A DNA stretch of 8,555 nt from Puniceicoccales bacterium (GCA_031279675.1 JAITIB010000128.1:1-8555), one strand, 5' to 3'; counted from the first letter of the stretch, positions 1 to 6,768 are shown. A program made the numbers and translations. Notes: generated from the sequence alone by a model not told the origin.

Positions 1-118
1 GGTCGCCCCAACAGGCGAGTTCAAGACCTTGGTAGCCGAAGCTCTTGGCTTTTTTGACCAAGGTTTCCAAGGGGAGATCGGCCCATTGGCCGGTGAATAA
101 CGTTACTGGACGTGACAT
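1..118 (-). CDS. Sugar phosphate isomerase/epimerase, TIM-barrel family (5' part only)
   Basis: Only the first 39 codons lie in the window; the gene runs off the left edge. The N-terminus reads MSRPVTLFTGQWADLPLETL, followed by a helix and then GYQGLELACWGD. An opening beta strand, then a helix with KKAKSFGY, then a GLELACWGD strand is typical of the first beta-alpha unit of the xylose-isomerase-like TIM-barrel (AP endonuclease 2 superfamily) proteins annotated as sugar phosphate isomerases/epimerases. These are usually cytosolic, metal-dependent enzymes of carbohydrate metabolism; the substrate cannot be told from this fragment. The gene lies 63 bp downstream of secG on the same strand with no obvious terminator between, so cotranscription is likely. 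The ATG at 118 is the only in-frame start seen and has no Shine-Dalgarno sequence before it. The family call rests on a short piece. Confidence 0.72.
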   Translation of the reverse strand, partial: MSRPVTLFTGQWADLPLETLVKKAKSFGYQGLELACWGD

Positions 119-181
119 GTTTGTATGTGTTTTGGGTTGGGAGTTGTGTTGTTAGTCGGGGTCTTTGGGGTTTGAAAAAAC

Positions 182-637
182 TTACTGCGCGGGTGCGGGC
201 ACGGGGGGCGGCGGTGGCGTCGGCGCGGGTGGCACGGGTTGTGTGGGAGTGGCGTCAGGTGGCGTCGGCGTTTGGGCGGGTGTCGTTCCTTGCGTGGGTG
301 CGGGTGGCACGGGCGCGGGTTGAGCGGGTTGAGCGGCGGCGGGTGGTGGCGTGGTGAGAATGTCGAGGTTGCCGGGTGCCTTTTTTTGCGAATTTCCGTT
401 TGCCAAAAACACCAGATAGAGGCCGAAGCTGATGATGAAAAACAGCGTGATGAGCGAATAGGTCAGTTTGCTGAGCACGTTTGCGGCGTCGCCACCAAAG
501 GCGGATTCGGCGGCGCCACCGCCGAGCGCGGCGCCCATGCCGGCGTTGGAGCTTGGGCGTTGCATCAGGATTACCAAGACGGCGAAGAGGCTGACGAGCG
601 CCAGCACCAGTGCGAAAAAATAAGCCACGTAAATCAT
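182..637 (-). CDS. secG: Preprotein translocase subunit SecG with proline-rich C-terminal tail
   Basis: Small inner-membrane partner of SecY and SecE in the general protein export channel. The 151-residue product has two membrane segments, about residues 3-25 and 59-79. The connecting loop carries the SecG signature: LMQRPSSNAGMGAALGGG followed by AESAFGGDAANVLSKLT, equivalent to the usual LxQ...GAAFGGG...FG...LTK/R region. Residues 97-151 form a tail made almost only of Pro, Ala, Thr and Gln, ending in PPPPPVPAPAQ. E. coli SecG is about 110 residues, so the tail accounts for the extra length and is probably disordered. The ATG at 637 begins the first membrane segment directly (MIYVAYFF) and is the natural start, although no Shine-Dalgarno sequence precedes it. 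It is divergent from the PilB/GspE-type gene and upstream of the sugar isomerase gene on the same strand. The frame stays open far upstream, antisense to the next genes, but that is a high-GC artefact. Confidence 0.93.
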   Translation of the reverse strand: MIYVAYFFALVLALVSLFAVLVILMQRPSSNAGMGAALGGGAAESAFGGDAANVLSKLTYSLITLFFIISFGLYLVFLANGNSQKKAPGNLDILTTPPPAAAQPAQPAPVPPAPTQGTTPAQTPTPPDATPTQPVPPAPTPPPPPVPAPAQ

Positions 638-823
638 AGATGGCCGCGCATGGTGGTGTTTTCGCCGAGGGAAACAACTTTTTTTTGCGTCTCCGCGGGC
701 ACTGTGTTGCGCGGGGGGGGCGTGCCTTGTTTTTGGGGCATGGGCGAACTTTTCCCGTGCGACGCGGTTTATCCCGTTATCGCGCTTGCCAGTGCGGGCG
801 CGCTCATCCAAGTGATTTCTCCC
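638..823. promoter_or_regulatory. Divergent intergenic region between secG and the PilB/GspE-type gene
   Basis: This 186-bp gap must hold the leftward promoter of secG and the rightward promoter of the ATPase gene, because the two genes point away from each other. It contains a run of eight T (679-686) and a run of eight G (713-720). I could not pick a convincing -35/-10 pair on either strand. An in-frame ATG at 740 could extend the ATPase gene by 28 codons, which would shrink the gap. The regulatory role is inferred from gene orientation only. Confidence 0.35.
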
Positions 824-2503
824 ATGCCCACTGTCGAGACTCTCGTTCAGAACTTTCCGGAGCTTTCCGACGCTGGCGCTGCCAGCATCCTGTCCGCTCC
901 GCGCGCCCGTCGCTGCCTTTTGCTTTCGGAGCAAACCGGGCTCTCGACCATTGCCGTCGCGTCGCGTCTTGCATCGCGCTACCGTTTGCCGTTTGTCGAG
1001 CGGTTCACGCTGGCGCCCGATGCCGCGCAAAAAATCCCCGTGCGCCTTGTCTATGAATACCAGTGCCTGCCGGTGGTGTCCGCCGAGGGCGGGCCGGACA
1101 CGCTCGCGCTTGTCACCAACTGGCCCGCGGATGCGCGCATGGAGGCCTGGGTGCTGGCGTTGACGGGGCTGCGCGCTGTCTGGGGCATTGCGCCGCCCGA
1201 GGCGGTGGACGCTGCGATCCAGGAAAATTTTGGCGTTGGCTCGGGTTCCCTCGACAGTGCGGACATGGCCCGGCTTGGCGTGGAGGGCGAGGTGGAGGAG
1301 GTTGAGGATGAGAATGCGGCCATCATCCGGTTCATCAACGAGATCATTGCGAAGGCGGCAGGGGATCGCGCCACGGACATTCATTTTGAGCCGCAGAAGG
1401 ATTCCCTCATCATCCGTTACCGCATTGATGGCGAGCTTGTTCCCGTCCGGTTGCCCGACAATCTTGTCCAGTTTCAGGCGGCGCTTATTTCGCGCCTGAA
1501 AATCATGGCGAAGCTGAACATTTCGGAGCGGCGCCGTCCGCAGGACGGGCGCATTCATTTCCGCCATGGCAGTGACGACATCGACATTCGTGTTTCGACG
1601 CTTCCCACGCTTTATGGGGAGAGTGTTTCGTTGCGCCTTCTCGGTGCGAAGACGGTGCCGTTGTCCATTTCCGACCTTGGCTTTTTGCCGGATGACGAGT
1701 CGCGCATCGTCCGCCAGATTGAGCGGCCCCACGGGATCATCCTTGTCACCGGTCCCACGGGCTCGGGAAAGAGCACCACGCTCAACGCCTTTTTGCGCCG
1801 CATTTTGCGGCCCGGGTTGCGCATCATGACGGTGGAGGATCCTGTTGAATACGAGGTTCCCACGGTGAACCAGACGCAGGTCCACGCGGAGATTGGCCTG
1901 ACCTTTGCGAATGTCCTGCGCAGCATTTTGCGGCAGGATCCGGATGTCATCATGGTTGGGGAGATTCGTGACCGCGAGACGGCGGACATTGCCATTCGCG
2001 CCTCGCTCACGGGGCACCTTGTCCTGAGCACGCTGCACACCAACGACGCGGCGGGGGCGCTCACGCGTTTGACGGACATGGGCATCGAGCCTTTCCTGAT
2101 CGCCTCGTCCGTGGAGCTCATCATTGCCCAGCGCCTTGTGCGCCGCCTTTGCACGCGTTGCGCGCGCCCTGTGCGCAAGGGGCGCGAGGAGGTGCTGCCC
2201 TGTCTCGCGGCGCTTGGCATTGCGCCTGATGCCGCCGGTGAGTCCGAGACCATCCACGAGCCGGATGGCTGCGATTATTGCCGTGGCATCGGATACAAGG
2301 GCCGGGTGGGCATTTTTGAGATTCTTCCCGTGGGCGAGGCCATCCATGACCTGATTGTGAACCGGACCTCGGCGCGCGAAATCCACGAGCAGGCTTTGCG
2401 CGAGGGCATGCGCACTTTGCAGCGTTGCGGCTGGGAGCAGGTCCGCCGCGGTGTGACGACGCTCCAGGAGATAATGACTTACGCCGAAAAATACGAGGAG
2501 TGA
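824..2503 (+). CDS. GspE/PilB-family type II secretion / type IV pilus assembly ATPase
   Basis: Hexameric cytoplasmic ATPase that drives pilus or pseudopilus assembly at the inner membrane. The 559-residue product matches the usual family length of about 550-570. Residues 1-150 form a poorly conserved N-terminal domain of the GspE-N/MshEN type; an acidic linker (EGEVEEVEDENAA) leads to the core, which opens with IIRFINEIIAKA and ATDIHFEPQ. Nucleotide-binding motifs are all present: Walker A GPTGSGKST (310-318, Lys316), Asp box VEDPVEYE (337-344), Walker B region DPDVIMVGEIRD (372-383, Glu380) and His box LTGHLVLSTLHTND (395-408). Paired CxxC motifs at Cys443/Cys446 and Cys483/Cys486 match the zinc-binding element of this family, so the enzyme looks intact. 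The ATG at 824 (MPTVETLVQNFPEL) gives a normal N-terminus; an upstream ATG at 740 is possible. No other pilus or secretion gene is in the window, so GspE and PilB cannot be separated; the absence of a PilT-like short form argues against a retraction ATPase. Confidence 0.9.
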   Translation: MPTVETLVQNFPELSDAGAASILSAPRARRCLLLSEQTGLSTIAVASRLASRYRLPFVERFTLAPDAAQKIPVRLVYEYQCLPVVSAEGGPDTLALVTNWPADARMEAWVLALTGLRAVWGIAPPEAVDAAIQENFGVGSGSLDSADMARLGVEGEVEEVEDENAAIIRFINEIIAKAAGDRATDIHFEPQKDSLIIRYRIDGELVPVRLPDNLVQFQAALISRLKIMAKLNISERRRPQDGRIHFRHGSDDIDIRVSTLPTLYGESVSLRLLGAKTVPLSISDLGFLPDDESRIVRQIERPHGIILVTGPTGSGKSTTLNAFLRRILRPGLRIMTVEDPVEYEVPTVNQTQVHAEIGLTFANVLRSILRQDPDVIMVGEIRDRETADIAIRASLTGHLVLSTLHTNDAAGALTRLTDMGIEPFLIASSVELIIAQRLVRRLCTRCARPVRKGREEVLPCLAALGIAPDAAGESETIHEPDGCDYCRGIGYKGRVGIFEILPVGEAIHDLIVNRTSAREIHEQALREGMRTLQRCGWEQVRRGVTTLQEIMTYAEKYEE

Positions 2504-2513
2504 GCCGGTGCCC

Positions 2514-2533
2514 GGGCGGGGCGCCCTTTTTTT
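2514..2533 (+). terminator. Weak candidate terminator after the PilB/GspE-type gene
   Basis: Eleven bases after the stop codon, GGGC (2514-2517) can pair with GCCC (2523-2526) around a 5-nt GGGGC loop, followed at once by seven T (2527-2533). The U-run is good but the stem is only 4 bp, so it may be leaky or chance in GC-rich DNA. The next gene begins only 43 bases further, so read-through into it is possible. Confidence 0.3.
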
Positions 2534-2575
2534 AGGGCTCGCGGCGGCGGCGGTGTGCGGTTTGGGTTCGCGGGC

Positions 2576-3388
2576 ATGAAGCAGCTTTTGTTTTTGGGCG
2601 ATGTCGTGGGCGCGCCCGGGCGTGTCCTTCTCCAGAGGGAGCTGGCCGCGTTGCGCGCGCGGCTGTCCCTCGACTGGGTGGTGGTGAATGGGGAAAACGC
2701 CGCGGGAGGTTCCGGGATTACGCGTGCCATCGCGGCGGATTTTGCGGAGGCGGGGGTGGATGTTGTCACGCTTGGGGACCATGCGTGGGGGCAGAGGGGG
2801 TTCGAGGCGGAGATTGCCACGGTGCCCCGTTTGTGCCGCCCCGCGAACATGCCCGCGCTGTGCCCGGGTGAGCCCTGGCGCATTGTGACGGACGCGGGCG
2901 GCGCGCGCCTGCTGGTGTTCACCGTGCTGGGGCAACAGTTCATGGGGACGAAGGCGGACTGTCCGTTTGCGACCGCGGACCGGGTGTTGCGGGAGCTGGA
3001 GGGGCGGTTTGATTTTTCGTTGGTGGAAATTCATGCGGAGGCGACCTCGGAAAAAGTTGCGCTGGGCTGGTATTTGGACGGGCGCGCGTCGGCGGTCATT
3101 GGCACGCACACGCACGTTGCGACGGCGGATGCGCGGGTGCTCCCGCAGGGCACGGCTTACTTGACGGATGCGGGGATGTGCGGGCCGCACGAGGGAGTGA
3201 TTGGGCGCGAGGTGGCGCCCGTGCTGGGGCGGTTCCTTGACGGGCGTCCGAGGAAGCTTCCGGTGGCGTCGGGCGATGTGCGTTTGAACGGGTGCGTGGT
3301 TTCGCTCGACGGCCAAGGCACGGCGGTCGCAGTGGAACGCTTTGAATGGCGCGGGCCCCTGCCTGCCGCCGCCGTGGCGCAGGCTTGA
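2576..3388 (+). CDS. ymdB: YmdB-family metallophosphoesterase (TIGR00282-like)
   Basis: Predicted cytosolic calcineurin-like phosphoesterase; characterised relatives hydrolyse 2',3'-cyclic nucleotides (B. subtilis YmdB, Deinococcus DR1281). The 270-residue length fits the family (about 255-280). Metal-site motifs are in the expected order: GDVVG (Asp9), NGEN (Glu40, Asn41), TLGDHAW (Asp68, His69), EIHAEATSEK (His153) and GTHTHV (His178, His180), then TDAGMCGPHEGVIG (198-211) near the C-terminus. The position usually written as Asn in the TxGNHxW motif is Asp68 here; I recall Asp also occurring there in related sequences, so activity is probably retained. The ATG at 2576 places MKQLLFLGDVVG right at the first catalytic strand; an earlier in-frame codon at 2555 would add seven residues with no family support. 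It lies 72 bp after the ATPase gene, on the same strand, perhaps cotranscribed. The physiological substrate here is unknown. Confidence 0.9.
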   Translation: MKQLLFLGDVVGAPGRVLLQRELAALRARLSLDWVVVNGENAAGGSGITRAIAADFAEAGVDVVTLGDHAWGQRGFEAEIATVPRLCRPANMPALCPGEPWRIVTDAGGARLLVFTVLGQQFMGTKADCPFATADRVLRELEGRFDFSLVEIHAEATSEKVALGWYLDGRASAVIGTHTHVATADARVLPQGTAYLTDAGMCGPHEGVIGREVAPVLGRFLDGRPRKLPVASGDVRLNGCVVSLDGQGTAVAVERFEWRGPLPAAAVAQA

Positions 3389-3416
3389 GGGGTCGTTCCC
3401 GTCCTGAAAAAAATAC

Positions 3417-3445
3417 TTGCATCGCGTTCTCTCGCTGCCTTGGAT
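3417..3445 (+). promoter_or_regulatory. Possible promoter upstream of the hairpin region
   Basis: TTGCAT (3417-3422) resembles a sigma-70 -35 box and is separated by 17 bp from TTGGAT (3440-3445), a poor -10 box. A run of seven A lies just upstream of the -35 and could act as an UP-like element. The match is weak at the -10. If used, it would start a transcript near 3452 that covers the three hairpins and the C-tract. Confidence 0.22.
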
Positions 3446-3459
3446 GCGCCCACGTAATT

Positions 3460-3601
3460 AGACAATGCTGTCTTCAGCCAACAACGTCACCATCGATGCC
3501 GAGGCCCTTGGGCTAACCCAAGGCGCCGGTTCTTTCGTTGGCAGGAAGGTAGTCGTGTTCCCGATTGCCCTCGCCAGAGGTAAAATCGCGCGCAGCGCGA
3601 T
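3460..3601 (+). ncRNA. Candidate structured RNA or leader element (three hairpins)
   Basis: Three perfect or near-perfect hairpins lie within 142 bases. The first is AGACA/TGTCT (3460-3464 with 3469-3473) with an ATGC tetraloop. The second is CCTTGGG/CCCAAGG (3506-3512 with 3517-3523), loop CTAA, extended by GGC/GCC (3503-3505 with 3525-3527) across one bulged C at 3524, giving 10 bp. The third is ATCGCG/CGCGAT (3585-3590 with 3596-3601), loop CGCAG. I compared the stretch from memory with 6S, SRP, RNase P, tmRNA and common riboswitches and could not match it to any. No U-run follows the last hairpin. The role is unknown; chance pairing in GC-rich DNA is a real alternative, and the strand is uncertain because the stems also form on the other strand. 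Confidence 0.28.
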
Positions 3602-3624
3602 AATGTCCCGTCGAGCTCACTCTA

Positions 3625-3664
3625 CCCCCCCCCTCCCCCCCCCCAGCGCGCGCGCACACACACA
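3625..3664. repeat. Simple-sequence tract: C9-T-C10 then (GC)5 and (CA)5
   Basis: Nine C (3625-3633), one T (3634) and ten C (3635-3644) are followed by A, alternating GC (3646-3655) and alternating CA (3655-3664). Such homopolymer and dinucleotide runs are prone to slipped-strand length change, and alternating purine-pyrimidine GC/CA can adopt Z-DNA. The tract lies about 185 bp upstream of the PEP-CTERM start, outside any obvious promoter spacer. The run lengths may be imperfect in the assembly. Confidence 0.95.
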
Positions 3665-3792
3665 GCGTAGAAGACAAGAACTTGCGACACGATGGAACGC
3701 TTCGGGCCGGGGCGGTTTCGTTGCGCGTGCCACAATTTGTGTTCTGGCGCGGAGTGCCGAAAGCGGCGGATGCCAAGGCTTTCCCGTGCCCA

Positions 3793-3820
3793 TTTCCTTT
3801 TTTCATCCGAAACCTATAAC
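3793..3820 (+). promoter_or_regulatory. Candidate promoter of the PEP-CTERM gene
   Basis: TATAAC (3815-3820) matches five of six bases of the sigma-70 -10 consensus and sits in an A/T-rich stretch 28 bp before the ATG. The best -35 at a usual distance is TTTCCT (3793-3798, 16-bp spacer), which is weak (3 of 6). A start near 3827 would give a leader of about 20 nt. The 5' leader has no strong Shine-Dalgarno sequence, only AGAAAGA around 3833-3839. Confidence 0.35.
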
Positions 3821-3848
3821 ATCATAACAAATAGAAAGACAAATCCTC

Positions 3849-4697
3849 ATGAAAATGACGTCACGAACCCTCAGCCCTCTCACTCTCGCCACTGCCGCAA
3901 TGGCTTTGGCAACCCCCGTCCTCAATGCGGTGGATTACAACGCTCCGTCTGGACCTGACGTCAGCTTCATTGAGCAGAGCAACGCCTACGATAATATGAC
4001 GATCCAAAATAGCTCAGTGGGAATTACTGGTGCTGGAGTGGTCGTGACTGTCAGTGGTAATGTCCTCGTAAACGGCAAAAGCTTGGTGCTTTCCGCTGGC
4101 GCCTCTTTGGACGTTGCTGGAACCCTGAATGTTGGACAGTCGGGAACGTCCATTCTTAGCGCGTTTACCGGGAGTTCGATTTCTGCCGCTGCCCTTGTGC
4201 AGGGAGGGCTTTCCCAGGTCTCGGCCGCAGCCGGTTCGTTGGTCGTTGGCACTTACACCATTTCCGGGGCGTCACCGGGTTCCGAACTTGTTATTATTGG
4301 AGGAGGGACTGTCACAGTGACAGATTTCTATTGGGATACTCTAAACCTGCGCTTTGCAACGAGCTCGGCAGGGAAACTTATCTTTGACAATAGTCATGGC
4401 AATATGGGGACAGTGTCACTCGCTATCGGAGGAAGCGTTATTGCCACGGAGGGACTGGTTTATACGATCGTGGAATCCCCCATCGGGGGCATAACTGGGA
4501 CATTCAACAACCTCCCCGAGGGTGCGATTCTTGCCGGCATGACTACCGGGCAGGAGTTCACGGTCCATTACACCCCTTACGAGATTACCTTGACGGCGGG
4601 TGCGCCCATTCCCGAGCCTTCGACCTATGCGCTCCTTGGTGGTGTCGGTGCGGTGGCGCTGGTTTTGGCTTCGAGGTGGCGTCGGCGCCAACGGTAG
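3849..4697 (+). CDS. PEP-CTERM sorting-domain surface/exported protein
   Basis: A 282-residue exported protein of unknown specific function. Residues 1-27 look like a signal peptide (MKMTSRT, then a hydrophobic stretch ending ATPVLNA). The body, about 30-250, is rich in Gly, Ser, Thr and Val with short repeated beta-strand units (GVVVTVSGNVLVNG, SLVLSAGASLDVAGTLNVG), suggesting a right-handed beta-helix or similar repetitive beta fold. There is no Cys and no catalytic motif that I recognise. The C-terminus is a full PEP-CTERM signal: PIPEPSTYALLGG (253-265), hydrophobic segment to about 275, and basic tail RWRRRQR (276-282). Such signals are recognised by exosortase (EpsH/XrtA types), which cleaves near Pro-Glu-Pro; the exosortase is not in this window. 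The gene uses more A/T-ending codons than its neighbours, as is common for these fast-evolving surface proteins or for acquired genes. The ATG at 3849 is preferred; a second Met lies at codon 3. Confidence 0.9.
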   Translation: MKMTSRTLSPLTLATAAMALATPVLNAVDYNAPSGPDVSFIEQSNAYDNMTIQNSSVGITGAGVVVTVSGNVLVNGKSLVLSAGASLDVAGTLNVGQSGTSILSAFTGSSISAAALVQGGLSQVSAAAGSLVVGTYTISGASPGSELVIIGGGTVTVTDFYWDTLNLRFATSSAGKLIFDNSHGNMGTVSLAIGGSVIATEGLVYTIVESPIGGITGTFNNLPEGAILAGMTTGQEFTVHYTPYEITLTAGAPIPEPSTYALLGGVGAVALVLASRWRRRQR

Positions 4698-4856
4698 ATT
4701 CACTCTTTGCCCAAGCGCCCCTTGCGCCGGCATTGGCGGTTTGGCGTGTTCCGATGGTGACGCAGCCTTGACTTCCCGATGAGGGAGGGCAGGGTGCGCG
4801 GCGGCAGCGTTCACTTTCTTCATAACTTTTCTCCCGGAAAATCTCTTATTTCTCTC

Positions 4857-6698
4857 ATGTGTGGCATTGTTGGATACATAGGCAAGCAGGGCGCCGTTGG
4901 TGCGCTCATCAAGGGTTTGCGCAAACTTGAATACCGGGGGTATGATTCCGCCGGTGTCGCCGTTCTGGACGGTGGGGCGATGCTTGTGACGAAGACGCCG
5001 GGCAAGGTGGCGGCGTTGAGCGAGCGGGTGCGGGCGGAGTGGCCCGCGGAGTTGTTGGCGTCGGCGCGCGCGGGCATTGCGCACACGCGCTGGGCGACGC
5101 ATGGGTTGCCGACGCAGAGCAATGCGCATCCGCATTTGGACGAGACGGGGCGGATCGCGCTTGTGCACAACGGGATCATTGAGAATTACCGTCCTTTGCG
5201 CGCGCGGCTTGAGGCGAAGGGGCACCATTTCCATTCGGAGACGGACACGGAGGTGCTGGCGCATTTGGTGGGGGAGTTTTTTTCCGGGGATCTTTTCCAG
5301 GCTGTGTGCAGTGCGTTGCATCAGGTGGAGGGCACGTTTGGCATCGCGGTGTTCAGTTCGTTGGAGCCGGACAGGATCATTGCCGCGCGCCGCGGGAGCC
5401 CGATCGTGGTGGGTATGGGGGATGGGGAGACGATTGTGGCGTCGGATGCCTCCGTGATTGTGGCGCACACGCACCGGGTTATTTTTCTGGATGACAACGA
5501 TGTGGCGGTTGTGAAGGCGGATTCGGTGGATGTGCGCGATCTGGACAATGTTCCCGTGAATCGGGCGGTTGCGGAGCTGGGCATGGATGTGGAGTCGGCG
5601 GAGAAGGGTGGATACGAGCACTTCATGCTGAAGGAGATCCATGAGCAGCCCGAGGCGCTTGGCAATGCGATCCGCGGGCGGCTTGATTTTGCGCTCGGCT
5701 CCGCGGTGCTTTCGGGGATGAACACGTCGCCGCGCGAGCTCGCGGAGCTCAAGCGTGTGATCATGGTGGGGTGCGGCACGTCATTGCACGCGGGGCTGGT
5801 GGGCGAGTATGCCTTTGAGGAGCTTGCTGGGGTGAATGCGGAGGTGGAGCAGGCGGCGGAGTTTCGCTATCGCAATCCCATTTTGGGGAGCCGCGACTTT
5901 GTGATCGCCATTTCGCAGTCCGGGGAGACGGCGGACACGCTTGCGGCGGTGCGCGAGGCGCACCAGAAGGGGGCGTTTGTGATGAGTCTTTGCAATGTGG
6001 TGGGCTCCACGATCGCGCGCGAGACGGGGCGCGGGGTTTATTTGCATGCGGGGCCGGAGATCTCGGTTGCCTCCACCAAGGCGTTCACGAGCCAGGTGGC
6101 GGTTCTGCTCATGATGGCGCTCAAGTTGGGGCGCGGGCGGCGTCTTTCGCGCGAGCACGGGCTTGAGCTTGCGCGCGCGATCGAGAGCATTCCCGAGCTT
6201 GTCACGAGGGTGCTGGTGCAGGATGACCGGATCCGCGCCCTTGCGGCGGGCTGTGTCCGCGATGAGCACGCGTATTTTATCGGGCGCGGGCCGTTGTATC
6301 CTGCCGCGCTTGAGGGGGCGCTCAAGCTCAAGGAGATTTCCTACATTCATGCGGAGGGGTATCATGCGGCGGAGCTCAAGCACGGGCCGATCGCGTTGTT
6401 GAGCAAGGGGACGCCGGTCATTGCCCTTGCCTGCGACATTCCCGGGAAGGACAAGACGCTTGGCAATGTGGAGGAGTGCCGGGCGCGCGGCGCGCGCATC
6501 ATTGGCGTTGTGAGCGAGGGGGACGGGGAAGCGGCGGAGCACATGGACGAGTGTTTGGAAATCCCGCGCACGCATCCCTTGGTGACGGCGATTCCCGCCG
6601 CGGTGGCGTTGCAACTTTTTTCGTATCACGTCGCGCGCCTGCGCGGTTGCGAGATCGACCAGCCGCGCAATCTTGCCAAGAGCGTGACGGTGGAATGA
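4857..6698 (+). CDS. glmS: Glutamine--fructose-6-phosphate aminotransferase (isomerizing)
   Basis: GlmS converts fructose-6-phosphate and glutamine to glucosamine-6-phosphate and glutamate, the entry step to UDP-GlcNAc for peptidoglycan and surface polysaccharide; it acts in the cytosol as a dimer. The 613-residue length matches the family (E. coli 609). The N-terminal glutaminase domain (2-245) starts MCGIVGYIG, so Cys2 becomes the nucleophile after Met removal; further motifs are LEYRGYDSAG (24-33), HTRWATHG (76-83), HNGIIEN (104-110) and SETDTE (127-132). Two SIS domains follow: GCGTSLHAG (305-313) and ISQSGETADT (352-361) in the first, and GRGPLYPAALEGALKLKEISY (with Glu493), HAEG (498-501) and ELKHGP (506-511) in the second. 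It ends in the family's NLAKSVTVE. The ATG at 4857 is fixed by Cys2; no Shine-Dalgarno is seen. The 159-bp gap before it shows no glmS ribozyme and only a stray TTGACT (4768-4773) without a -10 partner. The enzyme appears complete. Confidence 0.97.
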   Translation: MCGIVGYIGKQGAVGALIKGLRKLEYRGYDSAGVAVLDGGAMLVTKTPGKVAALSERVRAEWPAELLASARAGIAHTRWATHGLPTQSNAHPHLDETGRIALVHNGIIENYRPLRARLEAKGHHFHSETDTEVLAHLVGEFFSGDLFQAVCSALHQVEGTFGIAVFSSLEPDRIIAARRGSPIVVGMGDGETIVASDASVIVAHTHRVIFLDDNDVAVVKADSVDVRDLDNVPVNRAVAELGMDVESAEKGGYEHFMLKEIHEQPEALGNAIRGRLDFALGSAVLSGMNTSPRELAELKRVIMVGCGTSLHAGLVGEYAFEELAGVNAEVEQAAEFRYRNPILGSRDFVIAISQSGETADTLAAVREAHQKGAFVMSLCNVVGSTIARETGRGVYLHAGPEISVASTKAFTSQVAVLLMMALKLGRGRRLSREHGLELARAIESIPELVTRVLVQDDRIRALAAGCVRDEHAYFIGRGPLYPAALEGALKLKEISYIHAEGYHAAELKHGPIALLSKGTPVIALACDIPGKDKTLGNVEECRARGARIIGVVSEGDGEAAEHMDECLEIPRTHPLVTAIPAAVALQLFSYHVARLRGCEIDQPRNLAKSVTVE

Positions 6699-6720
6699 CG
6701 GCGCGCGGTTGCGAAGCTTG

Positions 6721-6749
6721 TTGCCAGACGCGGCGCGAGTTCTCATTAG
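6721..6749 (+). promoter_or_regulatory. Possible promoter for purA between glmS and purA
   Basis: TTGCCA (6721-6726, five of six to the -35 consensus) is followed after 17 bp by CATTAG (6744-6749, three of six to the -10). It lies in the 70-bp gap, with no terminator between glmS and purA, so read-through from glmS is an equal possibility. Confidence 0.22.
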
Positions 6750-6768
6750 CGCGGGTTTTTTACAAGAC

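Larger units (their letters stand above)
3389..3848. other. 460-bp non-coding region upstream of the PEP-CTERM gene
   Basis: No ORF here shows a recognisable protein. A 120-codon rightward frame (3465-3827) begins with plausible codons but then runs through the C-tract into low-complexity residues, and I do not call it. The region holds, in order: an A-run (3407-3413), a promoter-like pair (3417-3445), three compact hairpins (3460-3601), the simple-sequence tract (3625-3664), and a promoter-like box just before the PEP-CTERM start. It may be an untranslated leader with an embedded RNA element, the remains of a lost gene, or both. Confidence 0.6.

Noticed and set aside
182..3316. Very long leftward open frame (over 1000 codons) that ends as secG and runs antisense through the ATPase and ymdB genes.
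   Set aside because: Only its last 151 codons (SecG) look like protein. The rest is rich in Arg, His, Pro and Ala, as expected for an antisense frame in high-GC coding DNA, and two well-supported genes occupy the other strand.
3465..3827. Rightward 120-codon frame starting MLSSANNVTIDAEAL.
   Set aside because: The first 40 codons look plausible but no family is recognised, and the frame then passes through the C-tract and non-coding-like sequence. It may be a gene remnant or a leader; not enough to call a gene.
4698..4856. Possible glmS ribozyme or other riboswitch before glmS.
   Set aside because: The gap is too short and lacks a recognisable glmS ribozyme core; only a weak 4-bp hairpin near 4725-4738 is seen.
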